Positions 25,253-34,567 are shown, numbered from the stretch's first letter. The stretch is DNA of 64,000 nucleotides from Candidatus Nitrosocosmicus oleophilus (GCF_000802205.1 NZ_CP012850.1:1984001-2048000), one strand, 5' to 3'. The notes: generated by a model not told the origin, from the sequence alone. Program-made: numbers and translations.

Positions 25253-26125
25253 ATGGCAAAATTAGATATCCTTTTTGATAAATTAAGATTTGAAGAAAAG
25301 GCTCTCTATAATACTGCAGTTAAAAAGGGAATTGACGTGAGGTTAGTCGATTCAAGAAATATCATTATTGATACTGATGATTTGGATTCAAATGAATTTG
25401 AATTCGGAGATGTACTTTTGCAGCGTAGCATAAGTCACTTTCGGGGACAATTTCTAACCTATTGCTTAGAGCTGTGTGGCTATAATGTAATAAATAGTTC
25501 AAGAATCGGGGAGATATGTGGTAACAAATTATTAACCTCAATGATCCTAAAGAAAAACGACATCCCTACTCCTAAATCTTATTTCTCATTTAATTCTGAT
25601 TCTGCATTTAACTTTATAAGTACAATAGACCTTGAACAGAATCCATTAGTATTCAAACCAGTCATTGGCTCTTGGGGACGAGGTGTATTCCCTGTGCGGA
25701 ATAAAGAAATAGGAAAGATAATTGTAGAAATGAGACAAGAAAGTACTAGTCCGTTCTCAAGTATTTTCTATTTTCAGGAATTGATTCATAGGCCACCAAG
25801 AGATATTCGTTGTATAGTAGTGGGTGAAAAATTGATTGCAGCAGTATATAGATATTCATCTGATGATGAATGGCGGACCAATGTAGCCAAAGGTGGTAAG
25901 GCTGAATTAATTGAAGTAACATCCGAGTTAGAGGAGTTAGCTCTAAAGGCTGCTAGGGCGGTAGGGGCAGGAGTTCTAGGCATAGACATGATGGAGGATG
26001 AAAAACGGGGACTAGTAGTGCATGAAATAAATAATACCGTCGAGTTTAGGGGAGCAAGCCTGGCTACTGGAATTGATATTGCCGATATGATAATTGAATA
26101 TGTAAAAGATCGTGGTAAGAAATAG
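25253..26125 (+). CDS. argX: ATP-grasp ligase, glutamate-LysW ligase (ArgX)
   Basis: A 290-aa RimK/LysX-family ATP-grasp protein. It keeps the family blocks GSWGRGVFPV, RPPRDIRCIVVG and the Mg/ATP HEINNTVEF at the C-terminus. Compared with the paralogue at 31273, the substrate-proximal stretch after that block reads RGASLATGIDIADM rather than KNTVRVTGVDIPG, the latter being closer to Thermus LysX. Together with its place directly behind argG, this suggests that it attaches glutamate to LysW for the arginine/ornithine branch. The family is firm; the branch assignment is inferred. Confidence 0.88.
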   Translation: MAKLDILFDKLRFEEKALYNTAVKKGIDVRLVDSRNIIIDTDDLDSNEFEFGDVLLQRSISHFRGQFLTYCLELCGYNVINSSRIGEICGNKLLTSMILKKNDIPTPKSYFSFNSDSAFNFISTIDLEQNPLVFKPVIGSWGRGVFPVRNKEIGKIIVEMRQESTSPFSSIFYFQELIHRPPRDIRCIVVGEKLIAAVYRYSSDDEWRTNVAKGGKAELIEVTSELEELALKAARAVGAGVLGIDMMEDEKRGLVVHEINNTVEFRGASLATGIDIADMIIEYVKDRGKK

Positions 26126-26252
26126 AAAAAACTATAATCGACAAAAAATTTAAATGAGGATTATTGAACGATTTATTATTTATGAAATTCATTATCGATA
26201 CATACTTTTTATCTGAAAGAGAGGTAAATGGATATACATTGAGGAATTCTAA

Positions 26253-27305
26253 ATGAAAATTGGAGTTATAGGCGCTTCCGGTTTCGTGGGTGGAGAGTTG
26301 CTTAGGCTACTGGTAACTCACCCCAAAGTCGATGTATCGATGGTTACATCAAGACAGAGAGTAGGTGAATATGTTCACAGGATTCATCCAAGTTTAAAAA
26401 GTTTTATTAATTTAACATTTTCAGAGCTTAATATTGACAAATTAACTGACACATGTGACTTAGTTTTTGTTTCTGTTCCTCATGGGAAATCTAATAAAAT
26501 TGTTGTTGAACTATTTAAGAGAGGTATTAAGATAATTGACCTTTCTGCAGATTTTAGATTAAAGAGTCCAGAGGATTATGTCAAATGGTATGGGTGGGAA
26601 CATCCATATCCTGAAATGTTGGCAAATTCTGTTTATGGAGTTCCCGAATTTCATCGCGAACAAATAAAAAATGCAAAGTTAGTCTCTTGTCCTGGATGCA
26701 TGGCCGTTACTTCTCTACTTGCATTAAAACCGTTAGTTGAGAACGATGTGATAGATACCGACCACCTTGTAGTAGATAGTAAGATCGGTTCATCAGGTGC
26801 AGGGGGGCAAGCCAACTCTGCTACACATCATGCCATGCGCTATGGCGTTATTCGTCCTTACAAACCTGCTAAACATCGTCACACTGGAGAAATAGAGCAA
26901 GAATTAAGTTTGCTCGGTGGGAAGAAAATTCATGTAAGCATGACTCCTCATGCTGTTAATATGGTTAGGGGGATATTGACTACAAACCATGCATTTTTGA
27001 AGAAGGATCTAAGTGAGTTGGAACTTTGGAAAATGTATAGAAATTCATATAATAATGAGTCATTCGTGAGATTGATAAGAGACAAGAATGGAATATACAA
27101 ATTCCCAGATCCGAAATTTGTAATAGCATCTAATTTTTGCGATGTCGGGTTCGACTTGGACGAGGACAATAAACGAATCGTAGCAATGTCTGCTTCTGAC
27201 AATTTAATGAAAGGTGCAGCCGGCTCTGCAATTCAAAACCTTAACGTAATGTCAGGGTTTGATGAAATGACAGGGCTAAAATTCACTCCAGTTACTCCAG
27301 TATGA
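26253..27305 (+). CDS. lysY: LysW-aminoadipate/glutamate semialdehyde dehydrogenase (ArgC/LysY)
   Basis: A 350-aa ArgC-family reductase that converts the LysW-bound acyl phosphate to the semialdehyde with NADPH. GASGFVGGELLRLL is the N-terminal dinucleotide site, CPGCMAVTSLLAL carries the active-site Cys, and GSSGAGGQANSATHHAMR and KPAKHRHTGEIEQ are family blocks. Its stop overlaps the start of lysZ by 4 bases (ATGA). As the only such gene here, with both argX and lysX in the cluster, it probably serves both lysine and arginine branches. Confidence 0.93.
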   Translation: MKIGVIGASGFVGGELLRLLVTHPKVDVSMVTSRQRVGEYVHRIHPSLKSFINLTFSELNIDKLTDTCDLVFVSVPHGKSNKIVVELFKRGIKIIDLSADFRLKSPEDYVKWYGWEHPYPEMLANSVYGVPEFHREQIKNAKLVSCPGCMAVTSLLALKPLVENDVIDTDHLVVDSKIGSSGAGGQANSATHHAMRYGVIRPYKPAKHRHTGEIEQELSLLGGKKIHVSMTPHAVNMVRGILTTNHAFLKKDLSELELWKMYRNSYNNESFVRLIRDKNGIYKFPDPKFVIASNFCDVGFDLDEDNKRIVAMSASDNLMKGAAGSAIQNLNVMSGFDEMTGLKFTPVTPV

Positions 27306-28099
27306 TTGTAATCAAAATAGGAGGTAGTATAGTGGAGGGATTGAACCCTACTATCTTTGAAGACTTTAATGATTTGGTAAAAAAACAAAAAGTTGTAATA
27401 GTTCATGGGGGCGGAAAAGACGTTACTAGTATAGCAAACAGCATGGGGAAGGAACAGAAATTCATAATGTCCCCCGCAGGTAAGCGTAGTAGGTATACCG
27501 ATAAAGAGACTGCAATGATTTACACTATGGTTATGTCGGGTAAGATCAGTAAGAACATTACTGGGATGCTGCAAAGTAAAGGTATATCTTCTGTAGGGAT
27601 AACTGGTATTGACGGGGAAATGATTAAGGCAGATCGAAAAAAGAAATTGATGATACTTAATGAAAAAGGTAGAAAAATGTTAATAGAAGGGGGATACACT
27701 GGTAAAGTTTCAACAGTAAATCCTAAGTTGATTAATTGCTTGTTAGAAAACGATTACGTGCCTGTCATTTCCCCTATAGCCATTAGCGATGAGTTTGAAT
27801 TTCTGAACGTAGACGGCGATCGGGCAGCGGCTAATGTAGCTGGAGCCCTCCAATCTGATGTGGTAATCTTCATTACCAACGTAAATGGGCTATTGATGGA
27901 TGATCATTTGATACCTAGTCTTTCTCTGGAGGAGGCAAAAAGCATGATGCCACAAATTGGGCCAGGGATGGAAAAAAAAGTGCTTGCTTGTACAGAGGCC
28001 TTGGCTATGGGCGTAAAAAAAGCTATAATAGCCTCTGGTTCAGTACAAAATCCTATAATGTCTGCTCTTGAAAGCAAGAATTGCACAGTGATCTCATGA
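27302..28099 (+). CDS. lysZ: LysW-aminoadipate/glutamate kinase (ArgB/LysZ)
   Basis: A 265-aa amino acid kinase that phosphorylates the LysW-carried aminoadipate or glutamate side chain. The motifs IKIGGSIVEG (N-terminal Lys), VHGGGKDV (Gly-rich substrate loop), NVDGDRAAANVAGAL and VIFITNVNGLL are typical of the ArgB/LysZ family. The gene overlaps lysY at its start and lysJ at its end by 4 bases each, showing tight coupling. Confidence 0.94.
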   Translation: MIVIKIGGSIVEGLNPTIFEDFNDLVKKQKVVIVHGGGKDVTSIANSMGKEQKFIMSPAGKRSRYTDKETAMIYTMVMSGKISKNITGMLQSKGISSVGITGIDGEMIKADRKKKLMILNEKGRKMLIEGGYTGKVSTVNPKLINCLLENDYVPVISPIAISDEFEFLNVDGDRAAANVAGALQSDVVIFITNVNGLLMDDHLIPSLSLEEAKSMMPQIGPGMEKKVLACTEALAMGVKKAIIASGSVQNPIMSALESKNCTVIS

Positions 28100-29295
28100 T
28101 GCAAGGTGTAGAGAGTGAAGAGTCCTTTGTCGGGGATTTGTATCAGAGATTCCCTGTTACTATCTCAAAAGGAAAAGGATGCAAAGTTTGGGATACCAAT
28201 AACAAAGAATACCTTGACTGTATGGGTGGCTATGGAGTAGCCCTGGTAGGCCATTGTAATGATCGGGTCATTAAGGCAATTACTACTCAGGCTCGGGAAT
28301 TAATTACATGTCACATGTCTGTTTATAATAACGTCCGACTTAACTTTCTTGAGAAATTCTCCAAAATAGCTCCAATAAATCTGCAAAAAACCTTTTTCAC
28401 AAATAGTGGGACTGAATCTGTAGAGGCTGCTTTAAAATTTTCTAGGAAATATACTGGTAAGCCTGGCGTTTTGGCTTTGAATGGCAGTTACCATGGAAAG
28501 ACTTTTGGATCTTTATCTGTAACTTATAATGAGAAATATAGAAAGTCGTTTTTGCCCTTGTTGGACAATATACAATTCATTCCATACTCTGAATCAAACA
28601 CAATTTCAGAGATTGTGACAAAGACAAATAACAAGATAGGGACTGTAATAGTGGAACCTATTCAAGGCGAAACTGGTATCATTATGCCTCCACCCGATTT
28701 TCTAAAGGATATTAGAAATATTTGTAATGAAAATGACTTGGTCCTTATTTTTGATGAAATCCAGTCTGGATTAGGGAGAACTGGCAAAATGTGGGCGGGG
28801 CAACATTGGAATGTTGAACCAGATATAATGTGCTTGGCGAAAGGTATTGCAGGTGGTGTTCCGATGGGACTTACGGTCATGCGTTCTGAAATTTTAGACT
28901 GTCTAAAGGTTGGAGAACATTCCTCTACATTTGCTGGAAACCCTTTAGCCTGCGCGGCAGGCTCTGCAACTATAGATTCTTTAACTGAGGATAATCTCGT
29001 CTCAAATTCAGAATCAATGGGTCGTATTTTTAAGTCCGGCTTATTAAAAATCAAAGAAAAATATAAGATTGTTCGAGAGGTCAGAGGACTAGGAATGATG
29101 CTTGGGGTAGAAATGAGGTTTGATGTAAAGGACATTCTTCTTGATGGTATCAAAAACGGTATATTGTTGCTTTATTCAGGTAGAAACATTTTAAGATTGC
29201 TACCTCCAATAGTCATGAAAGAAGAAGAAGTGAACAAGTCTCTGGAACTAATTGAAAAGCTAATATATAACGAGGAGAAGAGACGATTTGGTTGA
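28096..29295 (+). CDS. lysJ: LysW-lysine/ornithine aminotransferase (ArgD/LysJ)
   Basis: A class III PLP aminotransferase of 399 aa that transfers an amino group to the LysW-bound semialdehyde. FFTNSGTESVEAALKF, YHGKTFGSLS, FDEIQSGLGRTG and CLAKGIAGGVPMG, with the PLP-binding Lys, are visible. I take the ATG at 28096, which overlaps the lysZ stop as ATGA; an in-frame TTG at 28081 would add five residues. It overlaps the following regulator gene by 8 bases. Confidence 0.93.
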   Translation: MMQGVESEESFVGDLYQRFPVTISKGKGCKVWDTNNKEYLDCMGGYGVALVGHCNDRVIKAITTQARELITCHMSVYNNVRLNFLEKFSKIAPINLQKTFFTNSGTESVEAALKFSRKYTGKPGVLALNGSYHGKTFGSLSVTYNEKYRKSFLPLLDNIQFIPYSESNTISEIVTKTNNKIGTVIVEPIQGETGIIMPPPDFLKDIRNICNENDLVLIFDEIQSGLGRTGKMWAGQHWNVEPDIMCLAKGIAGGVPMGLTVMRSEILDCLKVGEHSSTFAGNPLACAAGSATIDSLTEDNLVSNSESMGRIFKSGLLKIKEKYKIVREVRGLGMMLGVEMRFDVKDILLDGIKNGILLLYSGRNILRLLPPIVMKEEEVNKSLELIEKLIYNEEKRRFG

Positions 29296-29722
29296 TAATC
29301 TGAATAGTATAGATGAAAAAATAATAGGAATACTGAAAAGTGATTCACGAAAGTCGTTTGTTGAGATCGCGAATTCTATAGGAATGTCTGAATCTGCGGT
29401 TCGTCGTAGGGTAAAAAACTTACAGGATACCGGTATAATCCGAAAATTTACAATCGATATGGGCCCTTCCAATAAGACCAGTGCCATAACGCTAATTTCT
29501 GTAAGTTCTGTAGCTGATACGTCTAAGGTGTCTGATCAATTATTAAAACTCAAAGGTGTGGAAATCGTATACGAGATAACAGGTCAATATGATATAGCAA
29601 CCATAATAGTAGCACCTACTATATTAGAAATAAACTCATATATCGATGAAATTCGGAAAATTGATGGCGTATCTGATACTAATACGGTAATAATCTTGAG
29701 AACTTTGGGAAGTTTGAACTAA
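29288..29722 (+). CDS. lysM: Lrp/AsnC-family regulator (LysM-like)
   Basis: A 144-aa regulator with an N-terminal helix-turn-helix (IGILKSDSRKSFVEIANSIG, SESAVRRRVKNL) and a C-terminal RAM/ACT-type domain (ITLISVSSVADTSKV, YEITGQYDIATIIVA). Its TTG start lies inside the end of lysJ, so it is made with the lysine/arginine enzymes. LysM of Sulfolobus senses lysine and controls lysWXJK; by position this is a good counterpart, but the ligand is inferred. Confidence 0.88.
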   Translation: MVDNLNSIDEKIIGILKSDSRKSFVEIANSIGMSESAVRRRVKNLQDTGIIRKFTIDMGPSNKTSAITLISVSSVADTSKVSDQLLKLKGVEIVYEITGQYDIATIIVAPTILEINSYIDEIRKIDGVSDTNTVIILRTLGSLN

Positions 29723-29898
29723 ATTTAAGTTTCCAACCTTGTATCAACGCCGTTGTTGGTTACTTGTTTATTCAATGAAATGAATGGTAAATCCTAATCA
29801 CTGTATTGCTTTAGAAGGAGCCAATATATAGTTGATTTGATCTAATTTTTAACGAAAACATACATTAAATAATCGATTATAGTAGTATTATACATCTA

Positions 29899-31107
29899 AT
29901 GTCACTAAAAACAGATGACCCTAACTACTTTGCTCATCAGTATAATAATTCTGAGAAGGATAAGAAAAAAATTAGAATTCTGGACTCTACACTTAGAGAA
30001 GGTGAACAGCATCCAGGTGTATCCTTTTCCAATAAACAAAGAATCCAAATAGCCTGGATGTTGGACTCCTTTGGGGTAGACCAGATTGAAATTAGTCCAA
30101 TAGTTTCACCTGATCATCATGAAGCAACAAAAATTATCATGAAACAAGGTTTAAGAGCTGACATTGTAGCGCATGTAAGAGCTATAAAATCTGATGTAGA
30201 TAGAGCATTAGATTGTGATACTAATTGGGTTGCAACCTACATGGGTATTTCGGATATTCACTTGTTAGCAAAGCTCCGGATATCGAGAGAAGAGGCAAAA
30301 CAGAGGGCACTCGAAGTGGTGGATCATATCAAGTCTCATGGCCTAAAATCTCGCTTTACTATGGAAGATGCGAGCAGAACGGATCCTGAATTTTTATTGG
30401 AAATGTGTAAAGAAATGAATCAGAGAGGAATAGAAAGAATTAGTATTCCAGATACGGTCGGAATTATGAGACCACAAGGAATGTATAACTTAGTTAAAAT
30501 GGTGTACGATAATATTGACAGTTCTAAAACTTCTTTAGATGTGCATTGTCATAATGACGTCGGTTTGGCACTTTCCAATGCGTTATCCGGGTGTGACGGA
30601 GGAGCTGACCAGATCCACACAACCATAGATGGGCTTGGTGAACGGACCGGAATTCCTACGTTAGCTGAAACTGCCGTTGCATTAAACTTGATTTATAAAT
30701 CCAATAACAGTTTCAGGCTGCACTTATTAAAGGACCTGTCTAGAACCATATCAGACTACACTGGAATTCCAATCCATGAATCAAAACCTTTGGTTGGAGA
30801 TAGCGCCTATAAACATAAGGCTGGAACCCACTTGGCAGCAATATTGAGAAATCCCTCAGCTTATGAAATTATTGAACCTAAACAAGTAGGGAATCGCCGT
30901 AAAATAGTATTTGGGGAGTTATCAGGAAAGAATGGTTCTGCTTACTTGTTGTCACTTTTAGGTTTGGATTCGAACAAAGAAAATGCAGAGTCTTTGGCCA
31001 AAGGATTGAAAGAGTTAAGGATGGGTGATATATTGGAATTATTTTTGGACGAAAAATTGGAGAGAAAAATACTTAATGAGGATTATGTCAAAAATAATAA
31101 GGATTAA
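29899..31107 (+). CDS. lysS: homocitrate synthase
   Basis: This 402-aa TIM-barrel enzyme condenses acetyl-CoA with 2-oxoglutarate, the first step of the aminoadipate route to lysine. RILDSTLREGEQHPGVSF is the family N-terminus (REGEQ followed by His-Pro is usual for homocitrate synthase, in contrast to isopropylmalate synthase). DVHCHNDVGLALSNAL holds metal ligands, and GLGERTGIPTLAE and the HKAGTHLAAI block follow. The position directly before lysW supports lysine rather than leucine synthesis. The C-terminus lacks the long LeuA regulatory domain. Confidence 0.92.
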   Translation: MSLKTDDPNYFAHQYNNSEKDKKKIRILDSTLREGEQHPGVSFSNKQRIQIAWMLDSFGVDQIEISPIVSPDHHEATKIIMKQGLRADIVAHVRAIKSDVDRALDCDTNWVATYMGISDIHLLAKLRISREEAKQRALEVVDHIKSHGLKSRFTMEDASRTDPEFLLEMCKEMNQRGIERISIPDTVGIMRPQGMYNLVKMVYDNIDSSKTSLDVHCHNDVGLALSNALSGCDGGADQIHTTIDGLGERTGIPTLAETAVALNLIYKSNNSFRLHLLKDLSRTISDYTGIPIHESKPLVGDSAYKHKAGTHLAAILRNPSAYEIIEPKQVGNRRKIVFGELSGKNGSAYLLSLLGLDSNKENAESLAKGLKELRMGDILELFLDEKLERKILNEDYVKNNKD

Positions 31108-31111
31108 AAAA

Positions 31112-31285
31112 ATGGCAAAAGTTAATTGTAAGGAATGTGATGCGGAAATTCCAATACCCTCTGACTCGATGCAAGGTGAAATCGTTACCTGTCCTGATTG
31201 CGGAGAAAGTTTTGAACTGGTAAAATCTGGTGACGAATTTAGTATAAAACCTGCACAAGTAGTTGGAGAAGATTGGGGACAATAA
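31112..31285 (+). CDS. lysW: amino-group carrier protein LysW
   Basis: A 57-codon gene four bases after the homocitrate synthase stop. The acidic protein has a zinc ribbon with Cys6/Cys9 and Cys27/Cys30 and ends in GEDWGQ. LysW carries the growing amino acid on its C-terminal residue while LysX/ArgX, LysZ, LysY and LysJ work on it and LysK releases it. In Thermus and Sulfolobus the end is EDWGE and the terminal Glu side chain is the attachment point; here the last codon is CAA (Gln) before TAA. The lysX start overlaps this end by 13 bases. Confidence 0.93.
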   Translation: MAKVNCKECDAEIPIPSDSMQGEIVTCPDCGESFELVKSGDEFSIKPAQVVGEDWGQ

Positions 31286-32154
31286 ATATAGAGGAAGATG
31301 CATCTTCTCTCTATATCCTTTTTGACAATATCCGTTGGGAAGAGAAATCTATTATTGAAAAAGCAAAACAGACAGGAATAAACGTAAAATCCATTGATTG
31401 CAAAGACCTTGTACTTTTTCTAAATGAAGATACAAAAAAATTTAAGGATAAAGTGATTTTACAACGATGCATAAGCTATTTTAGAAGTTTGCATTCAACT
31501 GGAGGACTAGAAGGATTAGGTGCTAGAATGATTAATTCGTTGTATACATCTTTCATGTGCGGAAATAAGTTGATTTCACATATAGAACTTCAGAGAAATG
31601 GAATACAGACACCAAACGCTATGTGCGCTTTTAATGCTGGTTCCGCTATTGAGGGCATCAAAAAATTTGGGTATCCCGTAGTCATAAAGCCCACTGTGGG
31701 AAGTTGGGGCCGATTAATCGGACTATTAAACGATGAGGAAGCGGCTAAGGCGGTGCTGGAAGATAGAGAACATATGTTTCCTATTTACCACATTAATTAT
31801 TTCGAAGAATTCATTAAGAGACCACCTAGGGATATTCGTGCTATCGTAATTGGTGATGAAGTTGTGGCCGCAATCTACCGTTATTCTGGAACTAATGAAT
31901 GGAAGACAAATATGGCCTTAGGGGGTCACGCTTCGCCTTGTCCCATTACTACAGAGTTAGAAGAAATTTGTATGAAGTCTTCAAAAATTTTTAAGGGTGA
32001 CATAGTAGGAGTAGACCTGATGGAAAGCGAAAAATATGGATTAGTTGTTCACGAAGTTAATAATACCACGGAATTCAAGAATACTGTGAGAGTAACCGGA
32101 GTTGACATACCCGGGTTAATTGTGGACTATATGACTAATATTCTCAAGAAATAA
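31273..32154 (+). CDS. lysX: ATP-grasp ligase, aminoadipate-LysW ligase (LysX)
   Basis: A 293-aa paralogue of the ligase at 25253. GSWGRLIGLL, RPPRDIRAIVIG and VHEVNNTTEFKNTVRVTGVD are present; the last block is very similar to Thermus LysX (EFKNSVHTTGVD). Next to lysW, homocitrate synthase and lysK it is best assigned to attachment of alpha-aminoadipate to LysW. No ATG occurs early, so the TTG at 31273, inside the lysW 3' end, is the likely start and implies translational coupling to the carrier. Confidence 0.9.
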   Translation: MGTINIEEDASSLYILFDNIRWEEKSIIEKAKQTGINVKSIDCKDLVLFLNEDTKKFKDKVILQRCISYFRSLHSTGGLEGLGARMINSLYTSFMCGNKLISHIELQRNGIQTPNAMCAFNAGSAIEGIKKFGYPVVIKPTVGSWGRLIGLLNDEEAAKAVLEDREHMFPIYHINYFEEFIKRPPRDIRAIVIGDEVVAAIYRYSGTNEWKTNMALGGHASPCPITTELEEICMKSSKIFKGDIVGVDLMESEKYGLVVHEVNNTTEFKNTVRVTGVDIPGLIVDYMTNILKK

Positions 32155-32165
32155 GTATCTATAAA

Positions 32166-33311
32166 ATGGTCTCCCCAAATTTTGCTATAGAATTACTAAA
32201 AAATACTTTAGAAATTTATACTCCATCACGATCAGAATCCCAGTTGGCCAATTTCTTGAAAGATATTTGTATGGATTTAGGATTTGAAACGGCAAATATT
32301 GATAGCGTTGGAAACATGGTTGCAGTCAGAGGTAACGGAGAACCGATAATTCTCTTGTGTGGTCACATGGATACTGTCCCTGGGATTGTACCTGTAAGAC
32401 TCGAGGGTGATTATTTGTATGGACGTGGTGCTTCCGATGCAAAGGCTCCTTTAGTTTCAATGTTATTAGCAGCTGCGGACATTCCAAAACAAGCTGGGAC
32501 AATTATTTTCGCTGCTGTAGTAGACGAAGAAGGCAATGCTACCGGAATAAAAAATTTGGTAAAAGACACTACATTAAATCCTGACTATGCCATATTTGGG
32601 GAACCAAGCGGAATAGAAAATATCACTATATCGTACAAAGGTCGCTTAGAAATTCGCCTTATGTGTGATGTTGATAACAGTGCACACGCGAGTGCTCCTT
32701 GGTTATCACTAAACGCAATTGATGAATTATACAATGTATGGAATGAATTGAAAAGTGTATTTCTGAAGCCGGAAATTGCAAACGCAAAAAATAAGGCAGA
32801 CCAAATAAGCTATAGCGTTACGGAAATAAACGGAGGCACAAGTCATAATGTAACTCCGCAAAAATGTAGGATAACCATAGATATACGTATTCCACCGAAT
32901 TTATCTTGTGACAAAGTATTAGAACTGATTGATGTACGTATAAACGAGATTAAAGATTTCATTCATGGAGTAAAGATCAAATACCGGGTTGAGGATAAAA
33001 CCGAACCCTTTCAAGCAAAAGTGTCTTCTCCGTTAGTACGGGCACTGGTTTTATCTATCTTGGATCAAAGAAAAAAAAGACCGTTGTTGTTAAAGAAAAC
33101 TGGTACAGGTGACATGAATATTCTGGGAAATATTTTAAATATTCCTGTTGTTACTTATGGTCCTGGTGACCCTCATTCATCTCACACAGTTGATGAAAAA
33201 CTCTTTGTTCCCGACTACTTGACTGGTATAGAAATATACAAAGGGGCGTTATTACACATGGCAAGGCTTCACAAAAATCTTCAAGAAAAATCTAATACAG
33301 TAAACTCATAG
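32166..33311 (+). CDS. lysK: LysW-lysine/ornithine hydrolase (LysK), M20 peptidase
   Basis: A 381-aa M20-family metallopeptidase that releases lysine or ornithine from LysW. LLCGHMDTVPG carries the first metal His and catalytic Asp, YGRGASDAKAPL the bridging Asp, VVDEEGNATG the catalytic and metal Glu pair, FGEPSG a further ligand, and GPGDPHSSHTVDE the last His. It is 11 bases downstream of lysX, closing the cluster. The protein is about 30 residues longer than Thermus LysK. Confidence 0.93.
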   Translation: MVSPNFAIELLKNTLEIYTPSRSESQLANFLKDICMDLGFETANIDSVGNMVAVRGNGEPIILLCGHMDTVPGIVPVRLEGDYLYGRGASDAKAPLVSMLLAAADIPKQAGTIIFAAVVDEEGNATGIKNLVKDTTLNPDYAIFGEPSGIENITISYKGRLEIRLMCDVDNSAHASAPWLSLNAIDELYNVWNELKSVFLKPEIANAKNKADQISYSVTEINGGTSHNVTPQKCRITIDIRIPPNLSCDKVLELIDVRINEIKDFIHGVKIKYRVEDKTEPFQAKVSSPLVRALVLSILDQRKKRPLLLKKTGTGDMNILGNILNIPVVTYGPGDPHSSHTVDEKLFVPDYLTGIEIYKGALLHMARLHKNLQEKSNTVNS

Positions 33312-33381
33312 GATGATTCACAATGTGCATCATATATTGATATAAATTAGAATAATTACTAAGATGAATTAATATCATAAA

Positions 33382-34491
33382 ATGTTGTATATAATTGGCA
33401 TCGGTATCAATGAGTTCGAATCCTTACCACTAGGATCAATCGAAATACTAAGAAATAGTGATATTGTATATGTTGAGAGATTTACAGGATTTATTTCAGA
33501 TGAATTTATTGAGAGTCTACCTGATAAATTACAAAATACAAACGCATCAAAATCGATAATCAATACCAAAATTAAGTTCATTAAGAGATGGTTTATTGAA
33601 GACGGAAGAGAGATCCTTGATAATGCTCGAAAATCCCAGGTTTGTGTTCTAGTCTACGGTGACCCTTTAGTAGCAACCACATACAACGAGCTACTTGTAA
33701 GGGCCAGAAAATTATCCATAGATTTTAAAGTTGTTCATTCTTCCTCTGGAATCTTGTCACTAATGGGAGAATCTGGTCTTCAACCTTACAAATTTGGGAA
33801 AATGGTCACCATGATGGACGATCCAATGTCTTCAATTACTGTCTATAACACAATCTATGAAAACATGTGCCTTGGGCTGCATACCTTGATTCTTACCGAA
33901 TATAACAATGATGATGGAATAAACAATTTTCAATCAAGTTCTGATCCATTTTTTTTGCCTCCCGGTAGGGTAATAGAACTCTTACTAGAAAGAGAAAAAG
34001 AAATGAAACTACTGAATTTTTCTGATGATTCATATGGAATGGTAGCAAGCAAAATAGGACAAAAGGAATCAACTTTTAATTCCGGCACAATAAAGTCACT
34101 ATTAAAGTTGGATTATAGAGGTGGACCCAATTCGATTATTATTCCAGGAAGACTACATTTTACCGAAATAGATTCAATCAAATATCTTACTACAATGTTT
34201 GATGAGCCAACTGATAATACCATGCGTCTCTCCCGGTTAGCATACCGTATGTTGGACAAATACATCCCAAATACAAAAATCGCCGTTGATAACATGTATC
34301 AGCTTATAAGAACAGCTACGTCCGGGCTTTCAAAGGACTTTGCCCCAGTCATTGAAAATGCCGAAAACTACTTACTCGACGCACAAGATTTTTACAACCA
34401 AGGAAAACTTGAACTAGCTATATTGAGCGTGGGGTACGCTGAAGGACTGATCGATTCTATTCGATTTCAAAAAAATATGAACCCTTGGTAA
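33382..34491 (+). CDS. dphB: diphthine synthase with C-terminal DUF357-like domain
   Basis: The first 265 or so residues are a class III SAM-dependent methyltransferase of the DphB type (LYIIGIGINEFESLPLGSIEIL, VLVYGDPLVATTY, VHSSSGILSLMGESGLQPYKFG). It methylates the precursor of diphthamide on elongation factor 2. The family is normally about 265 aa; here about 100 more residues follow, predicted helical, with DMYQLIRTATSGL and LAILSVGYAEGLIDSIRF, matching the archaeal DUF357 pattern. The fusion is unusual and may link translation-factor modification to whatever DUF357 does. The frame is continuous with no sign of an error. Confidence 0.9.
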   Translation: MLYIIGIGINEFESLPLGSIEILRNSDIVYVERFTGFISDEFIESLPDKLQNTNASKSIINTKIKFIKRWFIEDGREILDNARKSQVCVLVYGDPLVATTYNELLVRARKLSIDFKVVHSSSGILSLMGESGLQPYKFGKMVTMMDDPMSSITVYNTIYENMCLGLHTLILTEYNNDDGINNFQSSSDPFFLPPGRVIELLLEREKEMKLLNFSDDSYGMVASKIGQKESTFNSGTIKSLLKLDYRGGPNSIIIPGRLHFTEIDSIKYLTTMFDEPTDNTMRLSRLAYRMLDKYIPNTKIAVDNMYQLIRTATSGLSKDFAPVIENAENYLLDAQDFYNQGKLELAILSVGYAEGLIDSIRFQKNMNPW

Positions 34492-34567
34492 GTATTTATA
34501 TACTAATTTTTTATAGTTGATAGTTTAGAATTGTTAATAGAATATCTTAGTTTAAATCTATCAAGGA

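Noticed and set aside
31080-31290. Frameshift or missed extension of LysW that would restore a terminal Glu
   Set aside because: The reading frame gives a clean EDWGQ and stop, and the other two frames do not give an EDWGE end; a base substitution cannot be excluded but is not visible.
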